From the NCBI GenBank assembly GCA_018364635.1, contig JAGZLR010000012.1, positions 1-44,319 on the forward strand: a stretch of DNA of 44,319 nt. The letters are read 5' to 3'. Positions 1 to 8,576 of the stretch are shown one piece after another. The translations under genes were made by a program, and so were the position numbers. The DNA is from Clostridiales bacterium. GTDB lineage: Bacteria > Bacillota > Clostridia > Lachnospirales > Anaerotignaceae. A model generated the notes under the pieces. The model was not told the DNA's origin, ran no database searches, and saw nothing but the letters and a program-made list of their open reading frames with translations. How positions within the stretch are numbered: position 1 is the stretch's first letter; each line of letters opens with the position of its first letter.

Positions 1-2777
1 ATGTATTGAAAAAAAATCTCAAGGATATGGCTGACCGCTATTTTTTGCAGTCTTCCGAATCCGCCATGGCAGATATCTGCAAGCTTTCTAAAGTGATCGC
101 CCATTTGGGAGATTTGACCATTGACTTTTTACAGAAATATAAAGAAGAGAAGCGGGAAAAACAAATTGCGGATTTCAACGATTTGGAGCATCGCTGCCTG
201 GAGATTCTTTATGACAAAGATGCCGCAGGTCCAACGAAAGAAGCGCTGAGCCTACAGGAAGAGTTTGAGGAAGTGTTGACAGACGAGTATCAGGACAGCA
301 ATTTGGTGCAGGAGATGATTCTTTCTCTTGTATCAGGAAAAGGCTGCGGCGCCAAAAATCGATTTATGGTAGGAGATGTAAAACAAAGTATTTACCGTTT
401 CCGTCTGGCAAATCCTGGAATTTTTATTGAGAAATACCATTCCTACAGCACAGACAAAAGTCAACAGGATATTCGGATTGATTTGTTTCAAAATTTCCGC
501 AGTCGGAAAGAAGTGTTAGACGGTATTAATTTTGTTTTTCGTCAGGTGATGTCAGAAGCAGTAGGAGAGATTGTCTATGACGAGGCAGCCTCCCTTCACT
601 GTGGTCAAACATTTGACCCGCCTGAGGCGCAGGTAACCTATGGCGGTCCCGTCGAACTGATGCTTCTGGATTACAAAAAAGAGGAAGAAGCTGAGTTTGA
701 GGTGGAAGAGGATGAGGAGGACGTTACCAACATCCAGATGGAAATCGCCTGCATCATCCAAAAGGTAAAAGAGCTGACGGAAAGTTTTTATATCCAGGAC
801 AAGGAAACCAAACAATACCGTCTTGCAAGATACGAGGATATTGTCATTCTTATGCGTTCTCCTTCTGGATGGAGCAAGGAACTGTTGGAACAGATGACAA
901 ACGCAGGGATTCCGGCATATGCAGAGACTAGGACCGGTTTTTTTCGCACCATTGAGATTATGACTATGGTAAATTTACTGCGGGTTTTGGATAATCCTAG
1001 AGAAGATATCCCGCTGCTTGCTGTTTTGCGCAGTCCGATTTATGGCTTTACCAGCGATGAGTTATTAAAGATTCGGCTGCATTCGGAGAAGGAAGAAATT
1101 TATCAGTGTCTGGTCAATTTTTTCAGAGACTGTCCCGAAGACGGGTGTGCTAAAAAATTAGAGAAGTTTTTTTCTGATCTGACTCGCTGGAGGGAATATG
1201 TGATTCATTTGCCGCTGGAAGAGCTGATTGAAACGCTGTATCAGCAGACAGGATATTTCGATTATGTAGGAGCAATGGCCGGCGGCAAAATTCGTCAGGC
1301 GAATTTGAGAATTTTGGCAGAGTTGGCAGTGCAGTATGAATCTACCAGCTATCAGGGGCTATTTTATTTTGTCAAGTATATCGGAAAAATTGAAGAGAAC
1401 CAAACAGACACAGGTTCTGCCAAACTGTTGGGAGAAAACGGCAGTATGGTACGGATTATGAGTATTCATAAAAGTAAAGGGCTGGAGTTTCCGATTGTCA
1501 TTGTCGCAGGAATGGGAAAGCGGTTTCATAAAAAGGATCTGGAAAAAAATATTTTGCTGCACCAGGAAATGGGCTTTGGCGCCAAATATTTTGATTACGA
1601 AAAGCGTCTTCGGTATCCTACATTGACCCATACGGCAGTGGCAGAGGTGTTGAAACGAGAACTTCTCAGCGAAGAAATGCGTGTTTTGTACGTGGCAATG
1701 ACAAGAGCAAAGGAAAAACTTATTTTGTGCGGTGGAGTCAATCATTTGTCCAATGCCCTCAGACAGTGGACAAGTTATGTCGCAAGAAAAGAGGTTGGGC
1801 TACCGTTAATGGCAGTGGGCAGTGCCAATTGTTATTTGGACTGGGTGGTGCCGGCGGTGGCCGGTCATCGAGATGGGGAAGTTTTGTGCGACCTTAGCCA
1901 GACCCTTCTTTTGGATCAGAACAATGGAATTTATACAGACCCATCCAGGTGGAAGGTGGAGATTATCCGGCGCAGTGAGATAAGGGAACAAAGTGACAGA
2001 CAGGAGCAGGCGCAGATAGCTCATGTAGAAGAATTGGAACATTGGGAGGACCAGAAAGATTACAGTGGGAAGAGAGAGGAAATTTTCCGTAAATTACGGA
2101 TGCAGTATCCTTTTGAACAGGAGGCGCTACTTCCAGCAAATATTTCTATTTCTGAGATTCGCAGAATCTACCAACGGGAACGATTCTCACAGGATGAAAA
2201 TTTGCAGGAATCAAGAGGAAAACTATCTTTCCCAGCATTTACCCAACAAAGACATGGCCTAACAGGAGCGGAAAAAGGAACGATCCTTCATATGGTGATG
2301 GAACGGTTGGACTTTACCAAGCAGTACACCCAAGAAGAAATCCGTGCCTTTGTAGAATCTCTTCAAAAAAGCGGAGTATTGACCGTAGAAGAAGCAAAGT
2401 CAGTATATATCAAACAGATTGCGGAGTTTTTCCAATCAAAGATTTATGGGGAAATTCGTAGGGCTGACCGTTTTTGGAAAGAGCAGCCTTTTGCAATGGA
2501 ACTTTCGGCAAAAGACATTTATCCAAACTATACAGGCACAGAAGAAGGGATTATGGTTCATGGGATCATTGACTGTTTTTATTTGAGTAAGGGCAAGATA
2601 AAAGTGCTGGATTACAAGACAGACTATTTCCCTGGAATTTCAGAAGCCTATTTTTTGCAGACTTATCAGGTGCAGATGGGGATATACTGCCAAGCGGTAC
2701 AACGCATGGCTGGTTTTCCTGTGGAAGGCGGATACATTTATTCCTTCGCCCTGAAAGATACGATTCAAATTTGTTGA
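1..2777 (+). CDS. addA: ATP-dependent helicase/nuclease subunit A, 5'-truncated by the window
   Basis: This is the AddA subunit of the AddAB (RecBCD-like) enzyme, which resects double-strand breaks for recombinational repair. About 924 codons are visible. The family is about 1,200 residues, so the Walker A part lies before the window and the true start is not seen. Visible UvrD-type motifs are TDEYQDSN (motif II), GDVKQSIYRFR (III), SIHKSKGLEFP (V) and EEMRVLYVAMTRAKEKL (VI). The C-terminus has the RecB-type nuclease signature, with GIIDCF followed by LDYKTD. The frame is open from base 3 and ends at TGA 2775-2777. addB would be expected upstream. A bidirectional terminator follows directly, and nadE converges on it. 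The stretch around residues 225-240 is unusually acidic (EEEAEFEVEEDEED), probably a linker. Identification rests on several independent motifs. Confidence 0.95.
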   Translation, partial: VLKKNLKDMADRYFLQSSESAMADICKLSKVIAHLGDLTIDFLQKYKEEKREKQIADFNDLEHRCLEILYDKDAAGPTKEALSLQEEFEEVLTDEYQDSNLVQEMILSLVSGKGCGAKNRFMVGDVKQSIYRFRLANPGIFIEKYHSYSTDKSQQDIRIDLFQNFRSRKEVLDGINFVFRQVMSEAVGEIVYDEAASLHCGQTFDPPEAQVTYGGPVELMLLDYKKEEEAEFEVEEDEEDVTNIQMEIACIIQKVKELTESFYIQDKETKQYRLARYEDIVILMRSPSGWSKELLEQMTNAGIPAYAETRTGFFRTIEIMTMVNLLRVLDNPREDIPLLAVLRSPIYGFTSDELLKIRLHSEKEEIYQCLVNFFRDCPEDGCAKKLEKFFSDLTRWREYVIHLPLEELIETLYQQTGYFDYVGAMAGGKIRQANLRILAELAVQYESTSYQGLFYFVKYIGKIEENQTDTGSAKLLGENGSMVRIMSIHKSKGLEFPIVIVAGMGKRFHKKDLEKNILLHQEMGFGAKYFDYEKRLRYPTLTHTAVAEVLKRELLSEEMRVLYVAMTRAKEKLILCGGVNHLSNALRQWTSYVARKEVGLPLMAVGSANCYLDWVVPAVAGHRDGEVLCDLSQTLLLDQNNGIYTDPSRWKVEIIRRSEIREQSDRQEQAQIAHVEELEHWEDQKDYSGKREEIFRKLRMQYPFEQEALLPANISISEIRRIYQRERFSQDENLQESRGKLSFPAFTQQRHGLTGAEKGTILHMVMERLDFTKQYTQEEIRAFVESLQKSGVLTVEEAKSVYIKQIAEFFQSKIYGEIRRADRFWKEQPFAMELSAKDIYPNYTGTEEGIMVHGIIDCFYLSKGKIKVLDYKTDYFPGISEAYFLQTYQVQMGIYCQAVQRMAGFPVEGGYIYSFALKDTIQIC

Positions 2778-2783
2778 GAGTAT

Positions 2784-2819
2784 AAAAAAGGAGAGCGTTT
2801 TTTACGCTCTCCTTTTTTA
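2784..2819. terminator. Bidirectional terminator between addA and nadE
   Basis: A 14-bp near-perfect inverted repeat (AAAAAAGGAGAGCG and its complement) has a 7-nt loop and T runs on both strands. It can stop both addA (plus) and nadE (minus), and it overlaps the nadE stop codon. Confidence 0.9.
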
Positions 2820-4754
2820 TGGCTCTAAATGATCCAGTTCTTCAATCCAAACCGCATTATTTGCGTCAGAAGGCATCCTCCAGTCTCCACGAGGGGAAAG
2901 GCTGACTGTACCTACTTTCGGTCCGTCAGGCAGACAGGAACGTTTGAACTGCTGAGAAAAGAACCGCTGATAAAAATTCCGCAGCCATTTCAACAATGTC
3001 TGATTGTCATATCCTTTGTCAAAGGCATGCTGTGCCAAATAATAGATTTTTTTCGGTGAAAATCCACAGCGCACCACATAATACAAGAAAAAGTCATGAA
3101 GCTCATATGGTCCTACAATTTCTTCGGTTTTTTGATGAATATTTCCGTCTTTATCCGGCGGCAGCAGCTCAGGACTGACAGGGGTATCTAAAATATCCTC
3201 CAATACCTTGCGGGATTCCTCATCCAAAGTGCTGTTTGATGAAACCCACGCCACGAGGGAACGTACCAATGTTTTTGGAACGCCGGCGTTTACCCCATAC
3301 ATGGACATATGATCCCCGTTATAGGTGGCCCAGCCCAAGGCTAGCTCTGATAAGTCTCCTGTTCCTACTACAAGGCCATTCTCCTGATTGGCAATATCCA
3401 TAAGAATTTGTGTCCGCTCTCTTGCCTGTGTGTTTTCATAGGTCACATTGTGAACCTCTGGATCATGGCCGATATCCAGAAAATGCTGTTGACAGGCAGC
3501 ACGGATTGAAATTTCGCGTTTTCTCACACCCAAAGCATCCATTAAGTGCAGAGCATTTTGATAAGTCCTGTCTGTGGTGCCAAAGCCAGGCATGGTGATG
3601 CCTAGCACAGTTTTCCTGCTGATATTCAAAAAATCACAGGCCTTGACTGCCACCAAAAGGGCAAGAGTAGAGTCTAGCCCGCCGGAAATTCCTAAAATAA
3701 GGGATTTTGCCTGTGTGTGGGAAAATCTTCTAGCAAGTCCTGTACACTGGATGGAGAAGATATCCTCACATCGATCGAAGCATTTTTGTTCTTCTTTCGG
3801 CACAAAAGGCATAGGGCTGATGGTCCGCTCCAATGTTTCATTTGGTGTGTCGCCAATAGAAAATGAGATGCGGCGATAAGATTTACCAGCATTGTTTTGG
3901 TACGTAAAGGTCGTATTTTTATTGCGGTCATTGGAAAGTAGCTCTAAATCAACATCGGAAAAAATTAGTTGATTTTCCATAGAATATCTTTGATTCTCAT
4001 TTAGCAGCACGCCATTTTCGCTGATGAGACAATGTCCGCTAAATACCAAATCTTGAGTAGATTCTCCCAAACCGGCACAGGCATAGGCATAGCAGGCCAT
4101 AAGTCGTGCGGACTGCTGATGGATTAAGTGTTTGCGGTACTCCTGTTTGGCGGCAAGTTCATTGCTGGCGGACAGATTCACAAGAACAGTTGCGCCTGCC
4201 ATTGCCTGATAGCTGCTAGGCGGAATAGGGCTCCATAAGTCTTCACAAATTTCAGCGCCAATGGTTAAATAAGGAATATTTTCTGACACAAAAAGAAGAT
4301 CGCAGCCAATGGGCACTGTTTGGCCGCAAAGGGTAATTTCACGACTAAGAAGGGTATCAGGAGAGGAAAACCAACGTTTTTCATAAAACTCATTGTAGTT
4401 TGGCACAAAGGTTTTGACTGTGACGCCTAAAATTTTTCCGTTGCAGATAGCGACAGCACTGTTAAATGTCTGATGATCGCAGCGAATTGGCATTCCTATA
4501 AAAAATACCAGATCCACCGATTTGGAATAGTTGACCAAATCCTCCAGAGCGCGGTAGGAAGCGTCGATGAGAGAGGACTGGAAAAATAAATCTCCACAAG
4601 TATAACTTGTCAGACATAGCTCTGGAAATACTAAAAGCTTTACATTGTTTTTGTTCGCTTCATCAATACATTTTTTGATTTCTTCCACATTAAAGAAACA
4701 GTCTGCTACACGGCATTTCGGTGAGGCTGTTCCGACGCGAAAAAAATGATACAT
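2817..4754 (-). CDS. nadE: Glutamine-dependent NAD+ synthetase
   Basis: This enzyme converts nicotinate adenine dinucleotide, ATP and glutamine to NAD+, the last step of NAD biosynthesis in the cytoplasm. It is 645 residues, the size of the two-domain glutamine-using type. The N-terminal nitrilase-like glutaminase carries the Glu-Lys-Cys triad in FPELCLTSY (E45), KTFVPNY (K114) and EICEDLW (C170). The synthetase domain carries the PP-loop SGGLDS at 357-362. The start is ATG at 4754, preceded by GGAGA at a good distance. It stands alone on the minus strand, downstream of and codirectional with lexA but separated by a lexA terminator, so it is probably transcribed on its own. A TATGAT hexamer lies upstream on the minus strand without a clear -35 partner. 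No defects seen. Confidence 0.96.
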   Translation of the reverse strand: MYHFFRVGTASPKCRVADCFFNVEEIKKCIDEANKNNVKLLVFPELCLTSYTCGDLFFQSSLIDASYRALEDLVNYSKSVDLVFFIGMPIRCDHQTFNSAVAICNGKILGVTVKTFVPNYNEFYEKRWFSSPDTLLSREITLCGQTVPIGCDLLFVSENIPYLTIGAEICEDLWSPIPPSSYQAMAGATVLVNLSASNELAAKQEYRKHLIHQQSARLMACYAYACAGLGESTQDLVFSGHCLISENGVLLNENQRYSMENQLIFSDVDLELLSNDRNKNTTFTYQNNAGKSYRRISFSIGDTPNETLERTISPMPFVPKEEQKCFDRCEDIFSIQCTGLARRFSHTQAKSLILGISGGLDSTLALLVAVKACDFLNISRKTVLGITMPGFGTTDRTYQNALHLMDALGVRKREISIRAACQQHFLDIGHDPEVHNVTYENTQARERTQILMDIANQENGLVVGTGDLSELALGWATYNGDHMSMYGVNAGVPKTLVRSLVAWVSSNSTLDEESRKVLEDILDTPVSPELLPPDKDGNIHQKTEEIVGPYELHDFFLYYVVRCGFSPKKIYYLAQHAFDKGYDNQTLLKWLRNFYQRFFSQQFKRSCLPDGPKVGTVSLSPRGDWRMPSDANNAVWIEELDHLEP

Positions 4755-4830
4755 ATGACTTTCATCTCCTGTAAATTATTTTCCTAATTTCTGGTTAGTT
4801 TATCATAGCATAAATTCTTCCCATAGAAAA

Positions 4831-4862
4831 GAAAAAAATTCCTGCTCTTTTGGCAGGAATTC
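4831..4862 (-). terminator. lexA terminator
   Basis: On the minus strand, just past the lexA stop, ATTCCTGC pairs with GCAGGAAT around a 7-nt loop and is followed by a T run. It separates lexA from nadE. Confidence 0.85.
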
Positions 4863-4866
4863 CTAT

Positions 4867-5478
4867 TTAAAACTTTCTGAATAGGCCAATCACCTTGCCT
4901 ACAATAGTGACATCATTGACAATAATCGGCGACATGGCAGGATTTTCCGGTTGTAATCGAATATGTCCGTCTTCCCGAAAAAAGCGTTTTACTGTGGCAT
5001 AGTCCTCAATCAATGCAACAACAATATCCCCATTTTCTGCCGTCTGCTGCTGACGAACCAAAATCAAGTCTTTATCAAAAATTCCGGCTTCAATCATACT
5101 TTCGCCTTTTACCCGCAGCATGAATACTTCCTCATTATGGACATACTCTATAGGAAGAGGAAAGGTGTCTTCAATATTTTCAACAGCTAAAATCGGTGCG
5201 CCGGCAGTGACACAGCCAACAATTGGAACACTTACCAGTTCTTTTTTTGGAAGTAAAATGTTGGCAGGATCTAAAATCTCAATTGCCCGTGGTTTGGTTG
5301 GGTCTCTTCGAATGTATCCCTTTTTTTCCAATCGTTCCAAATGTCCGTGGACCGTGGAAGTAGAGTGGAGATTGACTGCCAAACAAATTTCTCGTACAGA
5401 AGGTGGATAGCCTTTTTCATTGACACAGCTTTTTATATATTCAAGAATCTCCAATTGTTTTTTAGATATGTCTTTCAT
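4867..5478 (-). CDS. lexA: SOS transcriptional repressor LexA
   Basis: LexA represses DNA-damage genes and is inactivated by RecA-stimulated self-cleavage. It is 203 residues, normal for the family. The N-terminal winged-helix half (about 1-65) is followed by the cleavage site Ala92-Gly93 inside TAGAP, then the S24-type serine-lysine dyad: S127 in KGESM and K164 in TVKRF. The start ATG at 5478 has AGGGTGAT upstream. It is transcribed divergently from the yneA-like gene, and a LexA box overlaps its own -35 element, the classic autoregulated arrangement. No missing residues. Confidence 0.97.
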   Translation of the reverse strand: MKDISKKQLEILEYIKSCVNEKGYPPSVREICLAVNLHSTSTVHGHLERLEKKGYIRRDPTKPRAIEILDPANILLPKKELVSVPIVGCVTAGAPILAVENIEDTFPLPIEYVHNEEVFMLRVKGESMIEAGIFDKDLILVRQQQTAENGDIVVALIEDYATVKRFFREDGHIRLQPENPAMSPIIVNDVTIVGKVIGLFRKF

Positions 5479-5503
5479 GTGATCACCCTTTCAACTTTTT
5501 TTC

Positions 5504-5532
5504 ATTATACCATGAGAAAAATTAAAAATCAA
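5504..5532 (-). promoter_or_regulatory. lexA promoter
   Basis: On the minus strand TTGATT (5527-5532) and TATAAT (5504-5509) are 17 bp apart, a near-consensus sigma-A promoter. The LexA box at 5530-5543 overlaps the -35 hexamer. Confidence 0.85.
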
Positions 5533-5543
5533 ACAATCGTTCG
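5530..5543. promoter_or_regulatory. LexA (SOS) box, lexA-proximal
   Basis: CAAACAATCGTTCG matches the Firmicutes SOS consensus CGAAC-N4-GTTCG at all fixed positions except the second (A for G). It overlaps the lexA -35 element, so bound LexA would block its own transcription. Confidence 0.8.
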
Positions 5544-5562
5544 AAAAAAATCAAAAAATCTA

Positions 5563-5590
5563 TTGACGAAGAATGTAAGTTTGATATAAT
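5563..5590 (+). promoter_or_regulatory. Promoter of the yneA-like gene
   Basis: TTGACG (5563-5568) and TATAAT (5585-5590) are separated by 16 bp. The predicted transcription start, near 5597, lies just upstream of the second LexA box. Confidence 0.82.
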
Positions 5591-5601
5591 AGAACAAAAA
5601 A

Positions 5602-5615
5602 CGAACTAATATTCG
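5602..5615. promoter_or_regulatory. LexA (SOS) box, yneA-proximal
   Basis: CGAACTAATATTCG matches CGAAC-N4-GTTCG except for A in place of G at the start of the right half site. It lies just downstream of the -10 element, where bound LexA would block initiation or early elongation. Confidence 0.75.
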
Positions 5616-5639
5616 ATAAAAACAAGGAGGCATAGGAAC

Positions 5640-5936
5640 ATGAGAAAAATTTTATTTAGTTTTATTACGATTGTGCTGATTTTAGCGTTCGGTTGTTTGG
5701 CCTTGGGAAATTCTGGGTTTCCTATGCCGGACACTTTTTGTGAACCTTCGGTTCGTTATGAAAACATAAAAATTAAATATGGGGATACGTTGTGGGATAT
5801 CGCCGGCGCGTTTCGGGGAAAAGAACAACAAACTGCTGATTTTGTGGAGGAAATTAAGGAATTCAACCACCTGAAAAATGATTCGATTTATGCTGGTCAG
5901 CATTTGATTATTCCAATCAGACAAGAAAGTCGTTAG
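5640..5936 (+). CDS. yneA: YneA-like SOS cell-division inhibitor (signal anchor plus LysM domain)
   Basis: The 98-residue protein has an N-terminal membrane segment (about 4-24) and a single LysM fold (about 44-92; YGDTLWDIA near its start, YAGQHLIIPI at its end). In Bacillus subtilis the gene divergent from lexA with exactly this architecture is yneA, which delays septation after DNA damage from the outer face of the membrane. Here the identification rests on architecture, size, the divergent position and two LexA boxes, not on strong sequence identity. AAGGAGG at 5624-5630 supports the ATG. It is likely monocistronic in SOS control; the next gene begins 100 bp downstream and I see no clear terminator between. 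It could also be a generic LysM protein, but the regulatory context argues for YneA. Confidence 0.82.
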   Translation: MRKILFSFITIVLILAFGCLALGNSGFPMPDTFCEPSVRYENIKIKYGDTLWDIAGAFRGKEQQTADFVEEIKEFNHLKNDSIYAGQHLIIPIRQESR

Positions 5937-6036
5937 AAACCGTTGGGAAGGCAATATTTTTTCAAAAGGGAATCTCACCACATATTTTTTCCTTTTTCTG
6001 TCCAAACTAGCAAAAAAGAAAATTGAGGTGAACCCG

Positions 6037-7293
6037 ATGGAAGCGACAGTAACAAAAACAAAACATATCCATGCCCGTCAGGTATCAGGCCATTGCTTTA
6101 AGACAGACTGCCTTGCTGTACTGTTAAGAGTACCGTTGACGGAAGAGTCCGCAGCCAAAAATAGTTTGTTGGCCCGTTTACTCAAAGGCATGGGAGAAGA
6201 GGAGCGACGGACGAAAGTGTGCCGCGCGGAAGCTATGTACGGCAGTATTTTTGATGTGTCGGCAATCAAACGCGGCAGAGAGCATATATTAAAACTTTCT
6301 TTTGAGTATCCTGCCTGCTGTGGGGATTATTTGGAACAGGCTGTTTGTTTTTTAAGAGAGCTTTTACCGGAAAGATTGTTTGTGCGCCCAGAGGCTTTTG
6401 CGCGGGAACAGAGAAATTTGCTGGAGGACATCAGAGGGCTCAGAGACCAAAAAGACCTGTATGCTCAACAGCGGTGTCTGGAAGAGCTTTTTTTGGAGGA
6501 GGGATTCGGCGTGCCGGAAAAAGGTAAGACAGAGACCGTTGCCCTTCTGACAGCAGAAGAGATAGAAGTTTATTATAAAACTTTGATGCGGGATGGGGTT
6601 TGGGATTTTTTCTACATTGGTGGAAGAACATACCGCAAAGTGGAAGAGACGGCGCTGACTTTTTTCCCTGAGCTTACAAGGGAAAGGGAGCTACAGGGAA
6701 AATACACAACCCATTGGCAGAATCGTCATCGGTTAGTGACAGAGTACTATGAGGCGGCACAGGCAAAGTTGATTGCCGCTTATTCTGTGGATTGTAAAAA
6801 TGATCTGCACCAAATTTGTGCCGCAATGATGCTGAACGAAATTTTAGGAGGAAATGGTGCCAGCCGCCTGTTCCAGAAAGTGCGGGAGGAAGAAAATCTT
6901 TGCTATAGTGTTTCTAGTAGTTTCTATCCCTTCCTTTCTGTTATTCTGGTTGAGGCAGGGGTTGAGGCTAATGCACTGGAAAAAACATCAGGCTTGATCC
7001 AAAAAGAAATTGAAGCCATCCAGAACAATGGCGTTGAGGAAGAAGAGTTGGAGTTTGCCAGGCTATCTTTAATCCGCCGATACTTGGAGATACAGGATTC
7101 CACATGGATGAAACAGCAATTTTATATCCACCAATCCCTTTTAAAAATGTGTTGGGAGCCGGAAGATTATATCAGCTGTTTTGAAAAGATGACCACAGAA
7201 GATTTGAAACAAATCGCTGTGTCCATGAAAGAGCAGTTAATCTATTATCTTTCTAGCCGAAAAGGAGGAAATCAGCATGCAGGAAATCAGTGA
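6037..7293 (+). CDS. yfmF: M16-family-like protein YfmF (non-catalytic partner; EF-P modification-associated)
   Basis: The 418-residue protein has the fold of M16 zinc peptidases (inactive N-terminal half about 20-180, C-terminal half about 190-400) but no HxxEH zinc motif where one should be; KNSLLARLLKGMG stands there instead. With the next gene it forms the YfmF/YfmH pair, which in B. subtilis is needed for 5-aminopentanol modification of elongation factor P; the exact role is unclear. The frame is open to a GTG at 6028, but GAGGTG at 6025-6030 places the real start at ATG 6037. It overlaps yfmH by 17 bp, which implies translational coupling and a heterodimer of one dead and one active subunit. 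Confident on family, less so on biological role. Confidence 0.85.
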   Translation: MEATVTKTKHIHARQVSGHCFKTDCLAVLLRVPLTEESAAKNSLLARLLKGMGEEERRTKVCRAEAMYGSIFDVSAIKRGREHILKLSFEYPACCGDYLEQAVCFLRELLPERLFVRPEAFAREQRNLLEDIRGLRDQKDLYAQQRCLEELFLEEGFGVPEKGKTETVALLTAEEIEVYYKTLMRDGVWDFFYIGGRTYRKVEETALTFFPELTRERELQGKYTTHWQNRHRLVTEYYEAAQAKLIAAYSVDCKNDLHQICAAMMLNEILGGNGASRLFQKVREEENLCYSVSSSFYPFLSVILVEAGVEANALEKTSGLIQKEIEAIQNNGVEEEELEFARLSLIRRYLEIQDSTWMKQQFYIHQSLLKMCWEPEDYISCFEKMTTEDLKQIAVSMKEQLIYYLSSRKGGNQHAGNQ

Positions 7294-8551
7294 GAATCGT
7301 TTTCTCCAAGAGCGGATGTATATTCAGTTGTTGTCATCCGGCGTGAAATGTTATATAATTCCTAAAAGCGACAGCCATCAAGCACAGGCCGCTGCAGTCT
7401 TTCATTATGGTTCTGTGGACCGTTCTTTTACAGACCGCAGAACTGGCAAGATAATCGATAGTCCAGCAGGTACAGCTCATTTTATCGAACATAAGGCCTT
7501 TGAACAGTCGTGGGGCGATGCCTATGGCAAGCTGATTGAAAACGGCGCCTATTGCAACGCTTTTACAGATTTCAATAAAACGGCGTATTACTTCTCAACA
7601 GGAGAAAACTTTGAAAAAAACTTTCGGCTTCTACTACAGTTTCTTCAAAATCCTATCTTCAAGGAGGAGAGCGTGGAGCGGGAAAAGGAGATTATCAAAC
7701 AGGAGATCAAAATGTATGAGGACGATCCTTCCTGGAAGACGTATTTTCATGTGGTACAATCTATGTATGAGTCTCATCCTGTGCGGGATAATGTGGCCGG
7801 ATCAGAAGAAAGCGTGCGTTTGATTGACAGAAAAACATTGGCTGAGTTTTATCAAGCCTTTTATCGCCCAGAATTTATGACTCTTGTTGTGACAGGAAAC
7901 GTTCATCCGCAGCAGGTGATTTCCATTGCTGAAGAGGAATTAAAGCCGAAGGAAGGCCCCCTTCCTGGAAGAATCGACAAAGTGGAGGACAGTGATGTGG
8001 ACACGGAGTGCAAGGAAGTTTCCATGCCTTTGAGAATTCCGTTTTTTACTATGGGATTTCGGCAAAATCCTGTGGAGGACAGTGAGCTTTTGAAAAGAGT
8101 CTATGGAACAAAAATGCTCTTGGAACTGCTGTGGGGAGAGGGCAGCCGTTTGTTCCAAAGAATGTACGAAGATGGCCTTTTGACTGAGCCGCCTGCTGTG
8201 CAGGTAAGTTTTGGCCGATCGTTTCGTTTTACAGTGGTCAGTGCAAAGACAAGTCAGCCTAAACGGACAGCGCAGCTTCTTTGGGATGCCTTGTATGAAG
8301 CGAAGTCAAAAGAGATCAAGGCCCGTGATTTAGATCGGATTCGAAAAAAATTTATGGGTCGGCTGTATCGCCGTACCCAGTCGATAGATGCTGTGTGTAT
8401 GGATCAGATTGACTTGGGGGTTTTTGGTCTGACACTGTTTGACGCGTTTGATGTGGTTAGAGAAATGAACGAGACCATGCTTGAGAAAATTCTGCGTGAG
8501 GACTTCTGCGCTGAGGCGCGGGCGTTTTCCTCTGCGGGCAAGCTGCATTAA
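7277..8551 (+). CDS. yfmH: M16-family zinc peptidase-like protein YfmH (EF-P modification-associated)
   Basis: The 424-residue protein belongs to peptidase family M16 and keeps the inverted zinc motif HFIEH (H68, E71, H72), with a downstream acidic ligand in the EIKMYEDDP stretch (about 143-148). It is the presumed metal-bearing partner of YfmF, which lacks the motif. The start ATG has AAAGGAGG upstream inside the end of yfmF. Placement next to lgt and the division cluster says little about function. In B. subtilis the pair is linked to EF-P modification and indirectly to swarming. An alternative reading is a genuine processing peptidase for small secreted peptides; sequence alone does not separate the two. 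Confidence 0.87.
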   Translation: MQEISENRFLQERMYIQLLSSGVKCYIIPKSDSHQAQAAAVFHYGSVDRSFTDRRTGKIIDSPAGTAHFIEHKAFEQSWGDAYGKLIENGAYCNAFTDFNKTAYYFSTGENFEKNFRLLLQFLQNPIFKEESVEREKEIIKQEIKMYEDDPSWKTYFHVVQSMYESHPVRDNVAGSEESVRLIDRKTLAEFYQAFYRPEFMTLVVTGNVHPQQVISIAEEELKPKEGPLPGRIDKVEDSDVDTECKEVSMPLRIPFFTMGFRQNPVEDSELLKRVYGTKMLLELLWGEGSRLFQRMYEDGLLTEPPAVQVSFGRSFRFTVVSAKTSQPKRTAQLLWDALYEAKSKEIKARDLDRIRKKFMGRLYRRTQSIDAVCMDQIDLGVFGLTLFDAFDVVREMNETMLEKILREDFCAEARAFSSAGKLH

Positions 8552-8576
8552 GATAACCAAAGGAGGAAGCAGTAGT

